Source of the DNA: Anodontia alba
Taxonomy: Eukaryota; Mollusca; Bivalvia; Lucinida; Lucinidae
Assembly: GCA_964016985.1 (NCBI GenBank)
Contig: OZ024828.1
Coordinates: forward strand, 33,743,136 to 33,807,135
Direction: 5' to 3'
DNA length: 64,000 bases
The position numbers and the translations under genes are program-made. A model generated the notes under the pieces. The model worked only from the letters and a program-made list of their open reading frames with translations, was not told the DNA's origin and searched no databases. Numbering within the stretch: the stretch's first letter is position 1; each line of letters begins with the position of its first letter. Positions 31,106 through 40,904 of the stretch are shown in pieces.

Positions 31106-31332
31106 TGTTAACTCTTACATATTCATGCCATGCGCAGATGTTCATATTTCATAAAAAAGAGAACTTTTCTTAAGTCAGCTGCAATAAATCTACCAGTCAA
31201 CTTTGAGTTGCACAAGAATAATTCAGATTTGTTGCCTTTTTATATATCAAAAGTACATTGTCTAAATATCATGAAGTATCGATACTTATCATCAGTATCA
31301 TGATACAGTATCATCTTCAAAAGTACATCAGG

Positions 31333-31487
31333 ATACATAGCTCCAGGTAAGATGCTTTTCTCAACCAAAAAGCTCTGATATTTTTCTTATTTCTGCATAA
31401 AACCATTATGTCATGATACCCTGTAGAAGCAAGGCTTGGCATGAGTACCCACAAAAATATGTTTCCGTGGAGAAATAGAAAAAAATA
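31333..31487. repeat. Family H MITE, deleted centre
   Basis: ACATAGCTCCAGGTAAGATG, CTGATATTTTTCTTATTTCT, a short centre, then GAGTACCCAC and CGTGGAGAAATAG. Confidence 0.6.
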
Positions 31488-31721
31488 TCATGTGATATGT
31501 CAATGCATCAATGTTATAGCCCCAGCTCTACTATATGCCAGGTTAAAAATCTGAAACTAACTATAGATTGATTATTGGGGTCACCTGAGTATCAGTGGTC
31601 CAACATCATTGGTGACTGTACTAATGATTATTTGACTCACTAACAATTGTCAGCTTTCTGCCAGTAAACACTATCAATCATGGTCAGAAACTGCCAGAAT
31701 TATTTTCCCTATGTGTTATGA

Positions 31722-32175
31722 CACCATAACACCCTACCATACTTGCCCTAATATTTGTGTGCCCCCATAGCCTGGTGGATAAGAGAGCTGACTCTTAATC
31801 CATTAGGTTTCTCAGCACTGTGGTTCGAGCCTCGCTCGGGTCACATGTGGGAAAGAGAAGTTCTGCTTACGGATGGTCAGGTGGTTTTTCCCCGGGTTCT
31901 TTGGTTTTCACCCACCTTTGATGAATGATCAGCTGGATATAAGTGAAATATTCTTGAAAGTCTGTAAAACCCAAATCAAAAAAAAAAAAAAAAAAAAAAA
32001 AATTGGCCTAATATTTGATCAAGTCTATTTTACTAGATATCAATAGATGTGTCTAAATGATTGCTGGAAGAATGGCAAACAGTGTAGACCCTGATCAGAT
32101 GCCACATTTTGTGGCATCTGATACGGATCTACACTGTTTGCTCAGGCATGTCTGTCCAAAAACAGTAAATACAGT
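31722..32175 (+). repeat. Family C MITE with a nested SINE
   Basis: CTACCATACTTGCCCTAATA, then (past the SINE) AAGTCTATTTTACTAG, GCAAACAGTGTAGACCC with hairpin GATGCCACATTTTGTGGCAT, and CATGTCTGTCC. Confidence 0.65.
31758..32006 (+). mobile_element. tRNA-headed SINE with A tail and 11-bp duplication
   Basis: Head CCTGGTGGATAAGAGAGC with B-box-like TGGTTCGAGCCTC, then a body (GTGGTTTTTCCCCGGGTTCT) different from the other SINE core, and about 24 A. CCTAATATTTG at 31747-31757 and 32007-32017 is the duplication. It interrupts family C. Confidence 0.85.
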
Positions 32176-32234
32176 ACTTTTTGTTCATTCCTGTTTTGTA
32201 ATCATTCCAGCCAAGGTGATGGGAAGCACTCCTG

Positions 32235-32448
32235 TTAACCCTTGTCATATTGAATAAATTAAGCTGCCACACCAATTTTTTAATTTTCAGCCAATCACAT
32301 TACTTGATCCAGATTGTTGATATAAATTCACATACTTAATGGCAAACAGTGCAGATCCAGATCAGTTGGCTTCTTCAGAAGCCAACTGATCTTGATCTAC
32401 ACTGTTTGCAAAGACAGGACATATCCGGTTTCAGCAGGACTAGGGTTA
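32235..32448. repeat. TTAA MITE family B
   Basis: TTAACCCTTGTCATATTGAA to TCAGCAGGACTAGGGTTAA. Perfect tip GGCTTCTTCAGAAGCC. Confidence 0.85.
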
Positions 32449-33007
32449 AAGCGCATACCAGATGGTGACACTAAATGCTACTCTGCTTTCGATACAGTTC
32501 AGAGAAAGTTTAGGTCACTTTTTGCATGGTGTTTTACTCAGAACAAATAAATTTGCAAACTTTTGTCATGATTCAATGCAACATCTTCTATAATAAGTAT
32601 GTATGCACTAAAACTTTTATTCTATTTTCTAACTTACAAAACAAAAATGTATCTTTTCATTTCTTCCCCATTGTAAAAATGGATGCAAATTATACAAAAA
32701 TCAGTAAAATAGGTAGATTGGAGGTTTCACATTCGAAATTTCTGAATTTTTCACTGTATTGCTGAGAAGTATCAACTATTAAAATTCAACGAAGGAAAGC
32801 AAAAAATATTTTATATAAAAATACCACAAAGTCACTTGAGTGTTATAACTGGCATAAGTGTGACCAGTATTTCACAGTAAATTTTATTTTAAGGTAAATA
32901 TTTGAGAAGAAAGCTGAGCAGAAACAGAAAAGACAGATGGTTTCTACTGAGGTATGGTTAGTCAGAACAAACTTATTTTTTTCAATTCAAATGCAATGCC
33001 AAGCCAA
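32449..33007. other. No gene or recognised repeat
   Basis: AT-rich. The 79-aa open frame at 32526-32765 has no recognisable signature. Confidence 0.3.
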
Positions 33008-33425
33008 ATTAAAGCACTGACAGCACTGGTGGGTCACTTGTCTCTGCGTGTATGCAGGGAAAATGGTCCTGAGGGGTGATTTAAGACAGTTTCATTTAAC
33101 TCTTAACTTCCTGTAATTTAATAAGACAGTGCAGACCCTGATCAGATGCCGCATTCTGCGGCATCTGATCTGGGTATGCACTGTTTGCCAATGTCCCAAA
33201 TGTCCCAATTCATGTTTTAGAGATAACCCTCTGTCAACAACACTTTGACATCACAGCCACAAAAATAGCGTGCTTATAAATAACAGTTACCTGGATTTTG
33301 TCTAATGCGCGGTATGATTTCATTGGTCAGTGATATTCAAGTGGACAACTTCCTTAAGGAAATTTTTGCTTTGTATACATTGGCTCGATTGTAAACAATT
33401 GACCCAAAAACATCTTTCCAAGTGA
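33008..33425 (+). repeat. Family K repeat
   Basis: AAAGCACTGACAGCACTGGT, GCAGGGAAAATGGTCCTGAG, core hairpin CCGCATTCTGCGG at about 33149, then ACAGTTACCTGGATTTTGTC and CGATTGTAAACAATTGACCC. Confidence 0.75.
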
Positions 33426-33511
33426 TGTTGAAAGGTTGTTGTAATATCATCAGACAGAACATTAATCCTTGTGTGTGTTCATTTCCGCTGCATATGAGCT
33501 TTATAAGTAGA

Positions 33512-33700
33512 TACCATATTTACCGTAACATATTCAGACAGACAGGCCTGAGAAAACATTGTAGACCAAGATCAAATGCTGCAGAATGCAGGGCCTGATC
33601 AGGATCTTCACTATTTTCAACCATCAAAATGGACTTTCTGAATTTTGGACCAGCAAAGTAGGCAATTAAGATGTCAAAAATATTTAGGGTAGTATACAGT
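33512..33700. repeat. Family C MITE, reverse orientation
   Basis: ACCATATTTACCGTAACATA, CAGACAGGCCTGAGAAAACA, core arms around TGCTGCAGAATGCAGGGC, end AATATTTAGGGTAGTA. Confidence 0.6.
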
Positions 33701-33756
33701 ATACATATACATGCATTTTAATATGATATAGAGAGCTTAGAACTTTGCACGTTTGT

Positions 33757-34062
33757 TTGTGTTGAGGTTTTATGGCCCAGTCAACCCATGGGGTCATGTT
33801 GAGCGTGGTCAGTTTACCAAACCACCCTTTTACAGGGCAGGCTCAGTCCTCTAAGCAGTTAACCAGTATTGTGCACGTTCTTTTGCCAGAAATGTCAAGT
33901 TAGACTGCCCTTTCTTGAATCAGTGGAAGGGAGAAAATGACTGTAGAAAATATTTCATGATCAATCTCCACAAAAGAATGTTGCTAACCCGGTGGGAGTT
34001 GAATCCACAGCCTCCTGATCACCAGTTGGATGCATATCTAACAGCCACCGAGGCACTAAAAC
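33757..34062 (-). mobile_element. tRNA-headed SINE
   Basis: Reverse orientation: tail GTTGAGGTTTTATGGCCCAG, core complement CTTGAATCAGTGGAAGGGAG, head complement GTTGAATCCACAGCCTCCTG. Diverged B box. Confidence 0.75.
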
Positions 34063-34294
34063 TTCATATGGAAGTGTAGTGCCAGTCAATAAAATTATGA
34101 TATAGCTCAACCAGATACCTCAGATTTTCAGCTTGTTCTGAAAGATGTCTATTCTAAGGGAGCAAATTCTTTTCTTTTAGAGTAGACCCACTTTCAGAAG
34201 GGTGGCAAAACATTTAGGCAGAGTTAACACCCTTTAACATGCATCCACTCTCCTTAAACTACATTTGAGCCAGCTCACGACAAAATATACAGTA

Positions 34295-34500
34295 AGACTT
34301 GTGCGACCAGTAAAGACTTAGATCAGCCTGCACATTTGCGCAGTCTGATCAGAGTCTTTGCTGATTGCATGAGCCTTCTACAACCTCAGGGCTTTCCAAA
34401 GAGGGATGAAAAAGAACCCTTACCATACTGGGTAGATGTACGGGCTGATCTGAATCATTGCTGGTCACACAGGTCTCCTTGCAGGTTTTCTCCTGCGCTG
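34295..34500. repeat. Repeat family Q
   Basis: GATCAGCCTGCACATTTGCG, CAGTCTGATCAGAGTCTTTG and later GTACGGGCTGATCTGAATCA. Confidence 0.5.
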
Positions 34501-34562
34501 GCTCATTTTCTGATGTTGTGCATCATATTGTATAGGCAAACATCACAGGCTCTGCTGAGGTC

Positions 34563-34776
34563 TTAACCCTTGTCCTGCTGAACCCGGATACACACTGCCT
34601 TTGCAAACAGTGTAGATCCAGATCAGTTGGCTTCTGAAGAAGCCAACTGATCTGGATCTGCACTGTTTGCCATTCAGTATTTGAATTTGTATCAACAATC
34701 TGGATCAAATAATCTGATAGGCTGAAAATTAGAAGTGGGCGTGGTATCTTAATTTATTCAGCAGGACAAGGGTTAA
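34563..34776. repeat. TTAA MITE family B, reverse orientation
   Basis: TTAACCCTTGTCCTGCTGAA, then CCCGGATACA, to CAGCAGGACAAGGGTTAA. Perfect tip GGCTTCTGAAGAAGCC. Confidence 0.85.
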
Positions 34777-34856
34777 TGAATGTACAGGCTGAGCTGGTTT
34801 ATTTAGTAGGAAAATGCTAGTTAACCTGTAGCGGCAAAAAGTTGTCTAAGAGTACT

Positions 34857-35174
34857 GTGTTTGACCTAATCACTGCACATACCCTATAAGGGCACAGTCA
34901 AGCAATATCTTTGTTTTCAGATTATATTCCATGTACTTTTATCTGCTTTATAAAAGTATATGTTGTTGGCACTCATTTGAATTGCCTCAACATGCAATTC
35001 AAATGAGTACCAAAAAGAAAATCAGAAAAAGAAAGCACATCATTAGATATGTCCGTCATGAAGTCCACTACTGACCTTTATTTAAAGTGTTCTCTGTATA
35101 GGTGGATATTTTACCACAAGTTTTGTCAGTAATTTTGAAAAACCTAAGTGCACAGTGCAGTACTTAGGTTGAAT
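34857..35174. repeat. Family U MITE, diverged
   Basis: TTTGACCTAATCACTGCACA to ACTTAGGTTGAATATGGTA. The centre is a hairpin GGCACTCATTTGAATTGCCT related to H. Confidence 0.65.
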
Positions 35175-35310
35175 ATGGTATATGGAAAATGAGTATGTTC
35201 AGATCATCCTGCACAGCAGCATCTCATCAGGGCTTTTGCTGTCCGTGACACATTCTATAGTATCGGAAGGTTGTGTAAATCAATAGCAAAGGCCTTGATC
35301 AGACAGGGTA

Positions 35311-35600
35311 TTAGACTGGCTCCAGTCTCTAGTGACAAAATAATTTTTCTTATAATCTGTTTAATAATCCACTAAAATCAAAGTAATATCATGACTATAG
35401 CTCCAGTCTCTAGTGACAAAATAATTTTTATTATAATCTGTATAATAATCCACTAAAATCAAAGTAATATCATGACTATAGAGGCTGGTCACTAGTGACC
35501 AGCCTTTATAGTCATGATATTTTTTTGGTTTTATCTTAGTGGATTATCAAACAGGATTATGAGAAAAATATTTAGTCACTGGAGACTGGAGCCAGTCTAA
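35311..35600. repeat. Palindromic MITE R with one arm duplicated
   Basis: TTAGACTGGCTCCAGTCTCT at left, inverse AGACTGGAGCCAGTCTAA at right, tip GGTCACTAGTGACC at about 35490. The left arm occurs twice in tandem (35319-35399, 35400-35480, 81 bp each). Confidence 0.8.
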
Positions 35601-35770
35601 CTGGGTATCTGCATGTGCTGCTAATCTGGCTCTTTGCTGTCTGTATATGCACCGATAATATATCTTTGCATGGTATATGACTCATTTAACCTTTGGAAAT
35701 CTCTTGACAAATTAAACAGATGCCCAGTTTGTGACATTTTTCCAGAAAATAGGGTTTGATAATACAGGCA

Positions 35771-35892
35771 CAAGTACTGGTTAACCGCTTAGAGGACTAA
35801 ACCTGCCCAGGAAAAGTGTGATTAGGTAAATTGACCACTCTCTACATGACCCTAATGGGTTGACTGGGCTGTAAAACCTCAACTCAATCAAA
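35771..35892 (+). mobile_element. 5'-truncated SINE with 10-bp duplication
   Basis: Starts inside the SINE at CAAGTACTGGTTAACCGC and runs to TTGACTGGGCTGTAAAACC and an AATCAAAA tail. AATACAGGCA flanks it (35761-35770, 35893-35902). A truncated copy with its own duplication shows 3'-primed copying. Confidence 0.85.
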
Positions 35893-35902
35893 AATACAGG
35901 CA

Positions 35903-36221
35903 AATTATCTTCTGATCTGGGTTGACACTGTTAAATGCTCAGGCCAGTCTGTCTCAATACTTATGGTAAATACAGTATATTGGTTCCAGATAGAGTTTAA
36001 CCTCTGAGAAGATGAGCAGATTTTTGTTGTTACTAGGAGAGAATGATAGATTACCAAGATGTGAGTGGTTATGACAGGTTGTATAACAATATGTTACCAG
36101 GTAACAGAATGAGAAATCTGTAGGCATAACAACTACAAAAATTTTGACATCCTCATAAACAAAACAAGATTTCTTTAGAGTATTTTACATTTTTCTTGTT
36201 TAGTCTGGTTTCTTCAGACAA
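35903..36221. other. C remnant, otherwise nothing recognised
   Basis: ATCTGGGTTGACACTGTTAA with CAGTCTGTCTCAATACTTAT is the right end of a C element, to about 35977. No gene beyond it. Confidence 0.35.
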
Positions 36222-36612
36222 TCAAAGCACTGACAGCACTGATGGGTAGATTGTCTCTGAGTGTAGGCTGGGAAAATGGTCCTGAACAGGGACGTACAAT
36301 TGTTTCATTTAACCCTTGCCTTCCTGTAATTTAAGCAAACAGTGCAGACCTTGATCAGATGCTGCATTCAGCAGCATCTGATCCGTGTCTGTACTGTTTG
36401 TCAATGTCCCAAATGTCCCAGTCCAGGCTTTACAGATAACCCTCTGACTGCACAACAACAAGAGTAGCGCGGCTATAAATAACGGTTGCCTGGATTTGGT
36501 CGAATATGCAGTTTGATTATATTGGTCAATAATAATCACTTGGACAACTAAAGGTCCTTGTGGAAATTTTGGCATTTGTATACTATGACTCGATTGTAAA
36601 CCAAAAATTGCC
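36222..36612 (+). repeat. Family K repeat
   Basis: AATCAAAGCACTGACAGCAC to CTATGACTCGATTGTAAACC. Hairpin GATGCTGCATTCAGCAGCAT in the core. Confidence 0.75.
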
Positions 36613-36622
36613 TAGTAACAGT

Positions 36623-36802
36623 CTAACCCTTTCATAAGCGTTTCTGAAGTGGGCTTTTCCAGTTTTCAATTTGGACATATCCATTGTTGCAAATAGGGGT
36701 ATCATTTAAAACTCAAAAACGGAATGGCAAACAGTGTAGATTCTGATGAGATGGCTCATAACATACTGTCTTATTTGATCTATACTATTTCAAAAATGGG
36801 CC
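36623..36802. repeat. Family F MITE, right end lost at a U insertion
   Basis: CTAACCCTTTCATAAGCG, GGACATATCCATTGTTGC, GCAAACAGTGTAGATTCTG. The F sequence stops at GGGCC where U begins. Confidence 0.6.
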
Positions 36803-37135
36803 TACCGTATTCGACCTAATTACCGCACAAACTCCTATAAGCGCATAGTCAAGCATTTCCATAGTCTTCAAATTATAGCCAGTGTACTTTTTGTCCACTT
36901 CTTTATAAAGGCATATGTTGTGGGTACCCATTTGAATTGCATCAACTTGTCGCTGCAATTCAAATGAGTACCCACAACATATGTTTTAATAAAGAAAATC
37001 AGAAAAAAACAAAAAACTCTCATAAACACCAAATAAGGCCTTTGCTGATATTTGTTTTTAAGGGTATCCTTAGTAAGTAGAGTCCTATTTTGAAAAACCT
37101 AAGCGCACTGTACAGTAATTAGGTCGAATACGGTA
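36803..37135. repeat. Family U MITE with long terminal inverted repeats
   Basis: TA then CCGTATTCGACCTAATTACC at left and the inverse ending GGTCGAATACGG then TA at right. Central hairpin TTGTGGGTACCCATTTGAAT and its complement, tip around CAACTTGTCG. The TA target and end length suggest a Tc1/mariner-type parent. Confidence 0.8.
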
Positions 37136-37164
37136 ATACCCATCACCAAAAGGTGTATCATGCA

Positions 37165-37460
37165 CTGACCCTTGAAGTACCAATTACAACTGGTGGATGA
37201 CATTTTGAAATCTTGTTTTATTATTATTCAAAGAAACTAAGGCCATTTCATATCATTATGAATTGTTTGTTTGGGCTTGATATGTCATGTGAATTGTCTG
37301 GTCAGACCTTTTTCCAGGATAAATAAGCAGATGATTTGCATGAATTGTCAAAGCCTTTTTTTTTGGGGGGGGGGGGGGGGGGGTGGGGGGGGAGGGGGAG
37401 TGGGGAAATAAGAAAACTACCATCAGTTTGTTGCCTGCTAAATTCACCAGAGAATGCTGA
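37165..37460. repeat. Chimeric MITE: A left, D right, with a poly-G tract
   Basis: CTTGAAGTACCAATTACAAC is an A left end and TTGTTGCCTGCTAAATTCAC a D right half. Between them are pieces of both hairpins (TGTGAATTGTCTGGTCAG; GATTTGCATGAATTGTCAAA). Confidence 0.6.
37365..37406. repeat. Poly-G tract
   Basis: About 42 bases, almost all G, broken by single T or A. It sits where other D copies read TTTTCTGGGAAAAATAAG, so it grew from a GGG in the element. It could form G-quadruplexes. Confidence 0.9.
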
Positions 37461-37477
37461 TTTTTAACCATTCAACC

Positions 37478-37749
37478 ACTCAACCACTCTGTGCAGATTC
37501 AGCAGACAACAGACTGATATTTTTCTTATTTTCCCAGAAAATAGGGTTTAACTTTTTATGCCAACAATTTGCATATAATGTCAAACATATTTTCTGAAAA
37601 GCAAAAAGAAATCAACAACAACAGAAAAAAAACAACAACAACAAAAAAAAGCAACAACAAATAAACAAACCAAAAAGCCAATAAAAACACAAGAAAAATA
37701 TTTCAAAATGTCTCGTGCTGAAAGTTTTACCCAGCATGCTAAGCATTAA
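37478..37749. repeat. TTAA MITE family D with a CAACAA-rich expansion
   Basis: CCACTCTGTGCAGATTCAGC to CCAGCATGCTAAGCATTAA. The right arm is split by a CAACAACA/AACAAACC tract at 37610-37690. Its last TTAA is the first of the next B. Confidence 0.75.
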
Positions 37750-37959
37750 CCCTTGTCATGCTGAATAAATTAAGGTGCCCCACTCACTTCTAATTGTCAG
37801 CCAATCAGATTACTTGATCCAGATTGTTAATATAAATTCATATACTCACTGGCAAACAGTGCAGATCCAGATCAGTTGGCTTCTTCAGAGGCCAACTGAT
37901 CTGGATCTACACTGTTTGCAAAGGCAGGGAATATCTGGGTTCAGCAGGACTATGGTTAA
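37746..37959. repeat. TTAA MITE family B
   Basis: TTAACCCTTGTCATGCTGAA to TTCAGCAGGACTATGGTTAA. Tip GGCTTCTTCAGAGGCC. Confidence 0.85.
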
Positions 37960-38599
37960 CGTACCTTGAGGTAAGGAAGACTGAGGTGCAAAAACAATTC
38001 CAGAAAATATTGCAATAAAAGAGCCCCCATGTGGAACTGCTGGCCATTGCTCAGTTATTTATTGTAGAAAACTTCTTGATATAGTTTCTGGTATGTTAGA
38101 GAGCTGTCAGTGGTTACTAATGATAGCTCATCATATTGTTAATCTAGGAACTTGCTGATTAACTCAAACCTGTAATAATCAAATAATGTCAGCATATTTG
38201 CTTGGGTCATGGCAGAAAGCTGGATATTTGCATACGTTTGCTTAGTCATACATTTTGATCCACTGAGTAGATGATCTTACATTTTCGGACAGATAGGCAT
38301 ATGCAAACAGTACAGACCTAGATCATAGTGCTCCTAGAGGAGCAGTCTGTTTGGGGTCTTCACTGTTTATATCCCATTTACATTTTTGGACACATTTTTG
38401 TTATATGAAATTAAAACTGCAACTTTTCTGGGTGTCCCAAATTATAGGAGTTTTACGGTATAAATTTTTGCTTTTCTTTGTCTTCATTTCAGGGGGTATT
38501 GGCTCTCTGCTGGTGCAATGGAAATATATACCCAAAACCACCCACCAATCTGGTTTTTTTTTTTTTGTTTGTTTGTTGTTTTTTTTCAAATGAGCATGC
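37960..38599. other. No gene; one C-like core
   Basis: At about 38270-38385 lies a C-like core (GCAAACAGTACAGACCTAG, GCTCCTAGAGGAGC tip). T tracts near 38552-38588. The open frames on both strands at 38350-38680 run through these tracts and are not credible. Confidence 0.4.
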
Positions 38600-38804
38600 T
38601 GTCAAAAAGGGGATTTTTGGGACCATTGCGGTTGCATTATTTTGATCATATTGATGCAAAGTCAATGTCCTAGGCTTCATTTATACTGTCAAAATTGTAA
38701 ATATTGTAACATATATTTGTATCATATATTTGAGGGCCTCATGGAAGATTAGTGTGTTTGCTAAATGTCACCCTTGTTAAATAAAGTCTTTACTTACTTA
38801 CTTA
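38600..38804 (+). mobile_element. Probable LINE 3' end with (TTAC)n tail
   Basis: GAGGGCCTCATGGAAGATTA, then ACCCTTGTTAAATAAAGTC and TTTACTTACTTACTTAC. The AATAAAG plus short-repeat tail is typical of truncated LINE copies. No coding part remains and the clade is unclear. Confidence 0.5.
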
Positions 38805-38812
38805 CTCGTAAT

Positions 38813-40059
38813 CAGGGCTCGGAAAAACCGGAAAAATAGGCGGTCTGGACCGAAATTAAAAATTCTGGACCGATTTCAAACACCCCAAAACGCTAATAAA
38901 TCGGTCCAACATTTCCCAAACCAACCAATTTTCACAAATCAATGATTTCACAAACGGTCTAGTCTTTCCAAACTGACAACGTCCGCGCACCTTTTAAATG
39001 CGATATTATGGTTAACTACCATAGGCTCTAAACGGTCATTTGACATGTATATATTGGAGAGACGGCTGAATAACGGCAACCTACCCGCAGCACAAATTAA
39101 TTACGTCATTATCCAAACATTGTCAAAAAATCAACACTTCACTGACCTTTGTGCGGTAAACAAGAGATTAACACGAATCATCAGTAACGGTAGTCTGATA
39201 ATTAATCCGTTTGTGTGACACGTGTGAATATACTGAGACTGCAAAACATCCAGGTGCAGTCGGCGTGTCCAAAAGATCAAAGGTCGCTTTACTGAGAGTG
39301 ATAAAAGAATGCACCGCTTGAACGCACCCGTTTTCTTCCTCTTCTTTTTTGTTTTGATCAACACGATTTGTCGGTCCCAGATTCGATAAATAAATTCCCA
39401 AACCGTGTACGTCCTGATCAGATGTCGCATACAACGGCGTCTGATCTGGGTATAATTGATTGCTTTTTTTTTTTTTTTTTTTTTTTGATTGCCGTAACAC
39501 GCGAGTATAATTCAAGGTAGATTTCACAGTAAAAATAAGTAATGCACCACTTGTGCTAGGCAAGATTGGTCAGTGCTTAAAATTTAAGCAGTCTGATTAA
39601 ATCTTGAAACACTGAAAACTGCAAAACCGCCCGTGGCGCAGGCCTTTTTTATTAGACCTAATTAGGTCCATGAAAGTCATTTCGTTCCGTCTCTCCTGTT
39701 TCCCGCCGTCTTCGCGCTTATACAAGACGGGAATCAGTTGTTTATAAATAGTTTAGGAAAACCCTGCGGAGGTGGAAATAACAACAAAACTGTTTTGTCT
39801 TTTTTTTTTTTCTTTCTTTTTACATACCTGACTGTATTTATTGATGACGCCAGCTTTGATCATGCTCGTTGTACCCGGACTTCCGTCATATAACGGAGTT
39901 GAGGTGTATTATTTAAAAGGAGTTATAGGACTGCCAATTGTCATTAGTTTTCGTGACAGGTGATATACACATATTTTTTTTTTTTTTGGAAATGGGCTCA
40001 TTGATGACGTCATCGTCATCGGCTGGACCGATTCAGATTTCAAAATTTCCAGAGCCCTG
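38813..40059. mobile_element. hAT-like non-autonomous DNA transposon, 1,247 bp
   Basis: CAGGGCTCGGAAA at left and inverse CAGGGCTCTGGAAA at right. The 8-bp CTCGTAAT is duplicated on both sides (38805-38812, 40060-40067). Subterminal TCGGTCCAG words occur near both ends. CAGGG ends plus 8-bp duplication are hAT hallmarks. No transposase: the minus-strand frames at 39131-39563 have no hAT motifs. Richer in GC and CpG than its surroundings, suggesting a recent arrival. Carries a GATCAG core hairpin at about 39415-39450. Confidence 0.85.
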
Positions 40060-40067
40060 CTCGTAAT

Positions 40068-40643
40068 GCTTCTGACTGACAGGGTTTTGTGCTTGAATCC
40101 AGCTAAGCCACATAATTTTACTGGAGATTGATCATGAGATCATTTCTCCAGTCTTTTCCCCATTCCACTGATTCAAGAAAGGCAGTAATGTCAGTTACTG
40201 GTGAAATTCTGTGCACATGTACTGATTATGATTAACCCTTGTCCTGCTGAACCCAGATATGTCCTACCTTTGCAAACAATGTAGATCCAAATCAGTTGGC
40301 TTCTGAAGAAGCCAACTGATCTGGATCTGCACTGTTTGCCATTAAGTATGTGAATTTATAGCAACAATCTGGATCAAGTAATCTGATTGACTGAAAATTA
40401 GAAGTAGGCGTGACATCTTAATTTATTCAGCAGGACAAGGATTAACTGCTTAGAGAACTAACAGATTCTAAAAGGAATTACCCTTGAGAACAATGAGCAC
40501 ATTCTCAAAACTGAAAACAGCTGATATGAAGTGTCTGGTTTCCTCTGCCCAGTAAAATATGAGTAGATTAACTGACAAGCTAGACAGGACCCTAACAGAG
40601 TTGACTGAGCCATAAAACTCTAAATCAAATCAAATCAAATCAA
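40068..40643 (+). mobile_element. tRNA-headed SINE with nested B
   Basis: Head remnant GTGCTTGAATCCAGC; core CACTGATTCAAGAAAGGCAG; then TACTGATTATGA, where B (40232-40445) enters at TTAA; then CTGCTTAGAGAACTAAC, TTGACTGAGCCATAAAACTC and an (AAATC)n tail. Joined, the sides rebuild the GGTTAACCGCTTAGAG seen in intact copies. Confidence 0.75.
40232..40445. repeat. TTAA MITE family B, reverse, nested in SINE
   Basis: TTAACCCTTGTCCTGCTGAA to CAGCAGGACAAGGATTAA. Perfect tip GGCTTCTGAAGAAGCC. Confidence 0.87.
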
Positions 40644-40904
40644 AATGCTGCAGTGGTTCTCAGTGCAGAAAAAAAGTAAAAATTCTTTACAGAATCATAA
40701 CAGGAAGGTATATGTAAATCAAAATGCAGCATGAAATGAGTTCTTTACATAATTTAACAAAGAGTATTTTACAAAGTGAATACCCACATCACTGTTTGCC
40801 ACTCATTGAGCAATTTTTAGCTTGCCTGGATAAAGTCCAGGAAGAGCTTTTACACTACCCACACATACATAGGCATCGGCAGCCACACAATGTTAAAGTT
40901 TTAC
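40644..40904. other. No gene or recognised repeat
   Basis: The 61-aa open frame at 40724-40909 (MQHEMSSLHNLTKS) has no recognised family and reaches the array; a short exon cannot be excluded. Confidence 0.3.

Noticed and set aside
39168..39563. Overlapping minus-strand frames (up to 131 residues) inside the hAT-like element
   Set aside because: They read through a core hairpin and a poly-A/T tract and contain none of the hAT transposase motifs.
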